The notes under the pieces: generated by a model
What the model saw: only the letters and a program-made list of their open reading frames with translations
Database searches by the model: none
What the model was told of the DNA's origin: nothing
Source of the DNA: JBAZWE01 sp041658605
GTDB taxonomy: Bacteria > Actinomycetota > Thermoleophilia > BMS3ABIN01
Length of the DNA: 64,000 nt
Direction of reading: 5' to 3'
Assembly (NCBI GenBank): GCA_041658605.1
Contig: JBAZZU010000001.1
Coordinates: 1-64,000, forward strand
In this document: positions 58,554 through 64,000 of the stretch, one piece after another
How the letters are laid out: every line of letters begins with the position of its first letter
How positions within the stretch are numbered: position 1 is the stretch's first letter
Made by a program: the position numbers and the translations under genes

Positions 58554-60149
58554 ATGGAAGAATCTTCAACGATTTTTATGAAAACTGACTACCGCGCATT
58601 ATTAGGTCTGATGTGGCATCGTAAATGGATTTTGATAGTCTCGATTGTAGTAATAACATCACTGGCAGTTGGATATACAGTCCTCTTGTCTCCCAACAAG
58701 TATCAATCCACTACAGAATTACTACGCAAGCGCTCTGGTCTTGACAGAGCACTTCTGGGTTCAGATTTTTTTGATCAATCAGTAAATCCCGAGCGGGAAA
58801 TGCAAACTGCATCAGATCTTGTGAAATCACCGCAGGTTATATCCGCGGTCGAGGACTCGATGGGCGATAGGTTGGGGGGGAAAGATGCTGATTTACTGAT
58901 AAATGTCAGTATTATAAAAAATTCAGATATCCTTAAAATTACAGCGACTGATGAGGACCCACAGCTAGCGGCTGATGTCGCCAACAGTTTCGCTGAATCA
59001 TATGTTACCTGGCGGCGACAAGTAGACAAAGAGGTTGTTCAAACTGCATATATTCCAATCGAGGCACAGGTGCTGGCGACACCCGTTGAGCTTCAGGAGA
59101 CTGCCAGCTACAAAGTATTAAAAGAGAGACTTGATGTCCTGAAACTCATGGAAGCTACGCAGACCGGTAATCTGGAAATAGTAAAAGCAGCAACAGTTTC
59201 AAATTCTCCAGTATCACCCAAGCCGGTTCGAACAGGAATTATTGCTTTTTTTGTGAGCATTATCTTCGGTCTTGGCTTGATTTACATCATAAACGTTTTC
59301 GATAATTCTGTACGAACTGCGGACGAAATAACCGACGTCCTGGATAAACCGATTTTAGGAACAATTCCCACTTTATCGTCTTCTCACAATGAGTCATTGG
59401 TAACGTTGTCTAATCCTGCCGGTATATGTTCAGAGGCATACAGACTTCTGAAAACCAACATGGGATATATTGAGCCAGATAAAGAGATTAAGTCAATAAT
59501 GATAACGAGCGTTGGCCCCAGTGAAGGAAAATCTACAACTATTGCCAACCTCGCTGTAACAATGGCAAGATCGGGGCAACGAGTGATTGTTCTGGAAGCA
59601 GATCTACGACGACCGATGTTGTCACATTATATGCAACTTGATAATGCAGTTGGTCTTACAAGTGTGATTGCCGGTACCTGCTCCTTACGTGAAGCCCTTC
59701 AAATGATAGAAGCAAAAGTACTGGGTGTACAGCTGGATTACGATGATGCAAGTGCTTCATGGGAACAAGGTCAATCAGCAAAAAATATTGGTGGCATCAA
59801 ACCAATTTATTGCGTTACTTCTGGTCCTATACCCCCCAACCCTGGCGAGCTGGTATCGTCAGATAAACTTGGGTTGCTCATCGAAGAGGCGTGCAAGTAT
59901 GCTGACATCGTACTGGTGGATTCGCCACCTCTTGGAATTGTTGGAGATGCAGCAAGTTTGGCAACCAAGGTCGATGGTGTATTGATAGTCGTAAGACTGG
60001 CCAAAACCGCCAAGAAGTCCTTAAACACATTCCAGGACTTCTTTAATAATGTTCCATGTAATGTGCTGGGCATAGTGGTGACGGATTCTAATGCCAAAGG
60101 TTCATACGGAGGAAAAAATTCATACTATGAAAATAGTGGATATTACTAA
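58554..60149 (+). CDS. Wzz-type chain-length determinant fused to a BY-kinase
   Basis: 531-aa polysaccharide co-polymerase. TM1 (~24-45) and TM2 (~228-250) flank a short extracytoplasmic Wzz domain. A cytoplasmic bacterial tyrosine kinase domain (~290-510) follows with Walker A (GPSEGKSTT), Walker A' (VLEADLRRP) and Walker B (IVLVDSPPLG). The tail is Tyr-rich (YGGKNSYYENSGYY), the usual autophosphorylation cluster. It controls polymer length and export, with CpsB at 53608 as probable phosphatase. Kinase and Wzz parts are fused, unlike the split CpsC/CpsD of Firmicutes. It is the only plus-strand gene in this part of the locus. Confidence 0.93.
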   Translation: MEESSTIFMKTDYRALLGLMWHRKWILIVSIVVITSLAVGYTVLLSPNKYQSTTELLRKRSGLDRALLGSDFFDQSVNPEREMQTASDLVKSPQVISAVEDSMGDRLGGKDADLLINVSIIKNSDILKITATDEDPQLAADVANSFAESYVTWRRQVDKEVVQTAYIPIEAQVLATPVELQETASYKVLKERLDVLKLMEATQTGNLEIVKAATVSNSPVSPKPVRTGIIAFFVSIIFGLGLIYIINVFDNSVRTADEITDVLDKPILGTIPTLSSSHNESLVTLSNPAGICSEAYRLLKTNMGYIEPDKEIKSIMITSVGPSEGKSTTIANLAVTMARSGQRVIVLEADLRRPMLSHYMQLDNAVGLTSVIAGTCSLREALQMIEAKVLGVQLDYDDASASWEQGQSAKNIGGIKPIYCVTSGPIPPNPGELVSSDKLGLLIEEACKYADIVLVDSPPLGIVGDAASLATKVDGVLIVVRLAKTAKKSLNTFQDFFNNVPCNVLGIVVTDSNAKGSYGGKNSYYENSGYY

Positions 60150-60168
60150 ATCAGAATTCATTTCAATT

Positions 60169-60798
60169 CTAGTGTGAAATTCCATCACGTACCAACACAT
60201 TATATAAAGTAAAGCATAAAATCTTCATATCCATTAAAAGGGAAATATTATTCATATATTCCACATCAAGCTGCACTTTATCGGGAATAGGTAACTCATC
60301 GCGTCCATTGATCTGCGCCCAACCAGTCAAGCCAGGCACAAGCTTGCTAACTCCAGATTCACTACGTAAATCAATCAAATCAGTCTGATTAAACAAAGCT
60401 GGTCTTGGACCAACGAAACTCATTCTACCAATCAGGATACTCCATATTTGGGGTAACTCGTCCAGACTTGCTTTGCGCAGGACGCCACCAATCGGAGTCA
60501 GGTAATTATTTGGCGTTTCAAGAATATGAGTTGCTACTGTAGGTGTCTCTATCAGCATGGTACGGAACTTGGGCATACTAAAAATATTATTGTCACGACC
60601 AATACGTTCAGACCAATAGAGAACAGGTCCATGTGAACTAAGTTTTACCATCATTGCGATTAACAGCATAGGCACCGAAGCCAAAGCTATGGTTAAAATA
60701 GCTAATGTTACATCAAACACTCTTTTACCAAAGTAATTTATTTCTCTCCAGTTTATGTCGGGTTGTGCACCTGTAGTGTCTGCAGCTGTTCGTTGCAT
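60169..60798 (-). CDS. short bacterial sugar transferase (PglC-like phosphoglycosyltransferase)
   Basis: 209-aa enzyme of the same catalytic family as the C-terminal part of the protein at 55267, without its TM1-4 and Rossmann parts. It has a single membrane-associated helix (~30-55) and the motifs PKFRTM, RKASLDELPQIWSIL, GPRPALFNQ and VPGLTGWAQINGRDELP. It loads the first sugar on undecaprenyl phosphate for a second glycan or an alternative initiation. It ends 20 bp from the convergent kinase gene, and the epimerase gene lies 33 bp upstream on the same strand. Confidence 0.92.
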   Translation of the reverse strand: MQRTAADTTGAQPDINWREINYFGKRVFDVTLAILTIALASVPMLLIAMMVKLSSHGPVLYWSERIGRDNNIFSMPKFRTMLIETPTVATHILETPNNYLTPIGGVLRKASLDELPQIWSILIGRMSFVGPRPALFNQTDLIDLRSESGVSKLVPGLTGWAQINGRDELPIPDKVQLDVEYMNNISLLMDMKILCFTLYNVLVRDGISH

Positions 60799-60831
60799 AG
60801 TTATATAGTTAAATGTGGGTTCTTTGAAGCC

Positions 60832-61779
60832 TCAATCCCGACTCTGCAAGAAATACTCAGCCGTATGACGCAGGCCTTCATTAACCGAAACTGGTGGATT
60901 CCAGTCTAGCATTTTAACCGCTTTTGTAATATCCACTTGTAACGAGCCGCAAAGTTGTTGTGCCAGGCTGCCCTTACCAAGCAAAACAAAACACGCTTTA
61001 AGAAATTTCTGAGGCACGGGCAATAAGCGTGTCGGCACATTGAGTGCAGCAGCCAGTCGGCATATAAGTTCGGTTGTTGAGAGATCCTCTCCATCAGAAA
61101 CCATGAATATCTGATTAGCTGCCTGGGGTTCATCGATGCAGGTAACGATAAAATCAATCAAATTGTATATCGAAATAATGCTGCGCTGATTACGAATTGC
61201 ACCTAATGGCAATGGGTAAGATTTGCTGGTGAGATTGATTAGCCTAGCAAAATTTCCTGGCGCATTTGGCCCATAAACCAAAGGGGATCGGATAATAACA
61301 ACTTCCATAGAACTTTTTGATGCTATTTCCTGCAAACCTTGCTCAGCTTCGTATTTTGACGTTGTATAGCCTGAATATGGAGCAGGTTTGCTTAACTCAT
61401 CAAATGGTACTCCATGAGTTGCATTACCATTAACACCGATTGTGCTTAAAAACAAAAATCGCTTAATACCCGCTTTGACTGCCTGACGGGCGAGGTTTAA
61501 GGTGCCATCAACATTGACTGCGCGAAACTCGGCCAACGAGTCTGTTGCCTCATCGTGGATTATATGCGCGTGAGCAGCGAGGTGGACAACGGTATCCACA
61601 TTGCCCAAGACATCGACCCAACGTGTTTCACCGTCAATTGAACCGACGATTGCCGGTTCAACACCTTCGATAATAGAGTCTAATGATCTTGTCGCTGCCT
61701 TGACGCGCCATCCCTGCTGAAGCATGTCTTTACATAATTTTTGCCCCAGAAAACCATTGGCCCCAGTAATCAACACCAT
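60832..61779 (-). CDS. NAD-dependent nucleotide-sugar epimerase/dehydratase
   Basis: 315-aa extended SDR enzyme. The Rossmann motif is GANGFLGQ (residues 6-13), and the catalytic Tyr/Lys is in YTTSK (~140-144) after FLSTIGVNG. It resembles UDP-sugar 4-epimerases found beside PglC-like transferases (WbpV/Gne-like), so it may provide the UDP-N-acetyl sugar used by the gene at 60169. The exact substrate cannot be fixed from sequence. Confidence 0.86.
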   Translation of the reverse strand: MVLITGANGFLGQKLCKDMLQQGWRVKAATRSLDSIIEGVEPAIVGSIDGETRWVDVLGNVDTVVHLAAHAHIIHDEATDSLAEFRAVNVDGTLNLARQAVKAGIKRFLFLSTIGVNGNATHGVPFDELSKPAPYSGYTTSKYEAEQGLQEIASKSSMEVVIIRSPLVYGPNAPGNFARLINLTSKSYPLPLGAIRNQRSIISIYNLIDFIVTCIDEPQAANQIFMVSDGEDLSTTELICRLAAALNVPTRLLPVPQKFLKACFVLLGKGSLAQQLCGSLQVDITKAVKMLDWNPPVSVNEGLRHTAEYFLQSRD

Positions 61780-62020
61780 TTTTCCTCATTTATGATAAAT
61801 ATATCTACATACGTCATTAAAACTGAGCATCTGGTTAATTATACGAAAAGGATAGTCCCGTTGAAAACGCTACTCGACAATGAATTTTACTCTCATATTT
61901 TTAATCTATTACAAGAACCAGGTTCTCGGATTTAACCCCAACCAAATGACTACATCTCTTTAAATTCCTCGTGTTACGTTTTGAATCGTAACCACCTTAT
62001 CTGAATCACTATCCACCAGT

Positions 62021-63196
62021 TTAACCTGCGTAAATGACCTTGCTATAAATTTCTTCAACTTTTGTAGCAGCAACTTCCCAGTTATGATGATGCATGACAA
62101 AATTACGAGCATTTCTTCCCAGGCGCCCAGCCGATTCAGGTGACCTTAGAAGCTCTACAACAGTTTTTGCAAACTTTTCCGCTGTGTCAGCAATCATAAT
62201 CTCTTCTTCTGCTTTTGCCTTAATATCACCTAAACCCAGGGTCGTTGTTACTACAGGCAAACCACATGCCATTGCCTCCAGTATTTTGAACTGCATCCCG
62301 GACCCTGACTGCATTGGTGCGATGGCTATTGAGGCTTGAGCCAATGTCTCCGGCATGGATTGGAAAAATCCTGTTACTGTTATTCCATCCTGACGCGCTA
62401 GTTCACAAACCCCTTTTGAAGGATTAGCGCCTGCGATTATCAAAGATACTGAAGGTACCTCTTTTCTGATAACAGGGAAGCACTCTCCCACAAACCACTT
62501 GACAGCGTTGATATTTGGCAAATATCCCATATTCCCTGAAAATATGATCTTGTGTTCCTTGGATTCTTTGCGATCCGGTTTAAATAATCCCGTGTCAACG
62601 CCCAAGGGAATAACTGAAACTTTTTGATCTGGAATAAGCAACCTGTCTTGTTCTGAGACCACTATCAAATGATCAAAATATTCTCCGATTCTTCGCTCAT
62701 AATTAACTATTCGACGCAATTCCTCGCGCAAAAGCATGCGTTTTGGAATGCCTTCCATTGCTAAACGGCGCTCCAAATTAAGTTGCATGGAGTCAATTAA
62801 CTCCAGTATCTTTGGAACCGTCACGTGAGACAAATATGGTGCGACCCTAAGCATATATGCATGAATCAAATCAAAACTATTTTCAGCTAGCAACTCATCA
62901 ATATATTTTTTAAAAGGGTTTGATTGATAATACAACGCCTGCAAAGGTAGGGATGAATACGGTCCCTTTATGGCAACATTAACAGCCGACCGCCATCGTG
63001 GCAGCCTGACTGTATGAATCACCTTGCAAAATGGCCTTAAACTATCAAGCCCCTCTAACTCAGATTTCTTTTCATACAAGGAAAGGAGTGTGACCTCATG
63101 TCTCCTGCTCAAGATTCGAAGACGATGAAAAGGAACAACCTGATCGCCTCTCAACAACGGAAACGGAAACCGTGGCGTAATATATAGCAATCTCAT
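62021..63196 (-). CDS. GT4-family glycosyltransferase
   Basis: 391-aa GT-B fold retaining glycosyltransferase. The N-terminal strand LLYITPRFPFPLLRGDQ binds the acceptor side, IFSGNMGYLPN starts the second Rossmann half and the EX7E-type region is PMQSGSGMQFKILEAMACGLPVV in split form around residues 300-325. It resembles the sugar transferases of exopolysaccharide clusters (EpsH/PEP-CTERM-associated type). It overlaps the next upstream glycosyltransferase by 4 bp. The 240-bp stretch to the epimerase shows no gene. Confidence 0.88.
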   Translation of the reverse strand: MRLLYITPRFPFPLLRGDQVVPFHRLRILSRRHEVTLLSLYEKKSELEGLDSLRPFCKVIHTVRLPRWRSAVNVAIKGPYSSLPLQALYYQSNPFKKYIDELLAENSFDLIHAYMLRVAPYLSHVTVPKILELIDSMQLNLERRLAMEGIPKRMLLREELRRIVNYERRIGEYFDHLIVVSEQDRLLIPDQKVSVIPLGVDTGLFKPDRKESKEHKIIFSGNMGYLPNINAVKWFVGECFPVIRKEVPSVSLIIAGANPSKGVCELARQDGITVTGFFQSMPETLAQASIAIAPMQSGSGMQFKILEAMACGLPVVTTTLGLGDIKAKAEEEIMIADTAEKFAKTVVELLRSPESAGRLGRNARNFVMHHHNWEVAATKVEEIYSKVIYAG

Positions 63197-64000
63197 CGGC
63201 TGACACTCATCCTGTATATTTCCAACATTTGTCTAGCAGTCGTTTCCCACGAAAATTTCTTGGCCTGCTCCAGACCCTTCTCGATAAGCTTGTTCCGTAT
63301 ATCAATATTTGAAATTATGTTTAATATTGAGTGTGCAATTTCTTCAGGATCCATGGGGTCAACAAACAGAGCTGCGTCGCCAGCTACTTCGGGAATTGAT
63401 CCTGCGGATGTTGTAATGACGGGTGTACCACATGCCATCGCCTCTAATACTGGCATGCCGAACCCTTCATATAATGATGGATATAAAAAAACGTCTGCCC
63501 CGTTATATAGCGCTATCAATTCTTCATCAGTAATAAAGTCAAGCAAAATCACCCAGCCATCAAGGCCCATTTCCAAAACCAAAGTATGAAATTTATTTAT
63601 CTCCTTGTCGGATAGACCGGCAATCACCAGGTATATGGGCTGTTTAGTCAAATCTTTTAGATGAGCAAAAGAATTCAAAACGCCCGTGGTGTTTTTTCTG
63701 GGGTCCAATGCACCCAACGCGAAGATGAACTGCCCTTTAATTGCAAAATGCTGCATCACATCAACAACCACATCTGAATCCGGCATACAGCAAGACCGCA
63801 CGTTTCCAGACTCATAAACAACCTGAATCTTGTTATTCGCAATATTTAACTTATCAGCGATGTCTCGCATTGAATGATTCGAAACGGTCATGATTATTTT
63901 TGCATGTTTAGCCGCATGTGGAGCCACCAGGCGATAATAAATTCTCCCTATTCTTTGATAAATTGAAGGCGATTTTGGTAATACATTCTTAGGTAATAAA
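63193..64000 (-). CDS. GT4-family glycosyltransferase (cut by window edge)
   Basis: At least 268 residues of a GT-B glycosyltransferase whose N terminus lies beyond the window: the frame stays open to base 64000, upstream of the internal GTG at 63927. Visible parts include IIMTVSNHSMRDI, FALGALDPRKN (second domain start), LYPSLYEGFGMPVLEAMACG (EX7E catalytic region) and a final helix. The next gene, another GT4, overlaps its end by 4 bp, so both are in one transcript. Substrate unknown. Confidence 0.9.
   Translation of the reverse strand, partial: LLPKNVLPKSPSIYQRIGRIYYRLVAPHAAKHAKIIMTVSNHSMRDIADKLNIANNKIQVVYESGNVRSCCMPDSDVVVDVMQHFAIKGQFIFALGALDPRKNTTGVLNSFAHLKDLTKQPIYLVIAGLSDKEINKFHTLVLEMGLDGWVILLDFITDEELIALYNGADVFLYPSLYEGFGMPVLEAMACGTPVITTSAGSIPEVAGDAALFVDPMDPEEIAHSILNIISNIDIRNKLIEKGLEQAKKFSWETTARQMLEIYRMSVSR

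Overview
The window comes from a sulfate-reducing bacterium. It carries an uninterrupted minus-strand gene set for sulfate activation and APS reduction (adk-sat-aprB-aprA-qmoA-qmoB-qmoC). Several traits suggest a monoderm, possibly deep-branching actinobacterial lineage: a class-E-like sortase, a fused Wzz/tyrosine-kinase protein, lipoproteins, many GTG/TTG starts, a VKOR-type thiol oxidase and tRNA-Ser/tRNA-Arg genes around tadA. This placement is an inference, because there is no rRNA or other taxonomic marker here. Most of the window is moderately GC-rich; the last ~8 kb is visibly more AT-rich.

Layout. 1-2.3 kb is a tRNA region: Arg(CCG), Ser(GGA), Ser(CGA), Arg(ACG), Ser(GCT), with tadA and an SRPBCC gene, then a plus-strand tRNA built like selenocysteine tRNA but with the cysteine anticodon GCA and a U73 discriminator. 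It lies 25 nt upstream of a VKOR gene. 2.7-13.4 kb holds a YkgJ-like Cys-cluster protein and the sulfate operon, which ends at a strong terminator. 14-16.2 kb holds a DUF45 peptidase-like gene, tRNA-Ser(TGA) and serS; with the earlier genes this gives all four serine isoacceptors. 16.4-29.3 kb is a mix: TPR protein, phosphoesterase lipoprotein, O-antigen-ligase-like protein, two copies of a tiny Asp/His-rich secreted peptide, galE, ymdB, a GT87/PepSY-GT/GtrA membrane cluster, a core-MetE-like protein and a class V aminotransferase. 29.4-33.1 kb carries ileS and a universal stress protein.

34-43.4 kb reads (minus strand) gatC-gatA-gatB-ppcA, then a citrate/homocitrate-synthase-family gene, LeuCD-type aconitase subunits and an isocitrate-dehydrogenase-type enzyme. 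Together these can convert PEP and acetyl-CoA to oxaloacetate and 2-oxoglutarate, feeding the Asp/Glu pools used by the amidotransferase.

43.6-52.3 kb is a complete chemosensory cluster (cheW, MCP with a CxxCH heme motif, cheA-REC, cheB, REC-GAF-GGDEF, cheR-TPR) without flagellar genes. Its layout resembles Wsp-type systems that control c-di-GMP. 52.4-64 kb is a surface-polysaccharide region: FtsX/MacB-like permease, CpsB phosphatase, a sortase lacking its usual His, two polyprenyl-phosphate sugar transferases, a polymerase, a Wzz-tyrosine kinase, an epimerase and two glycosyltransferases, the last cut by the window edge. A plausible (inferred) theme is redox or heme sensing controlling c-di-GMP and, through it, the adjacent exopolysaccharide locus.
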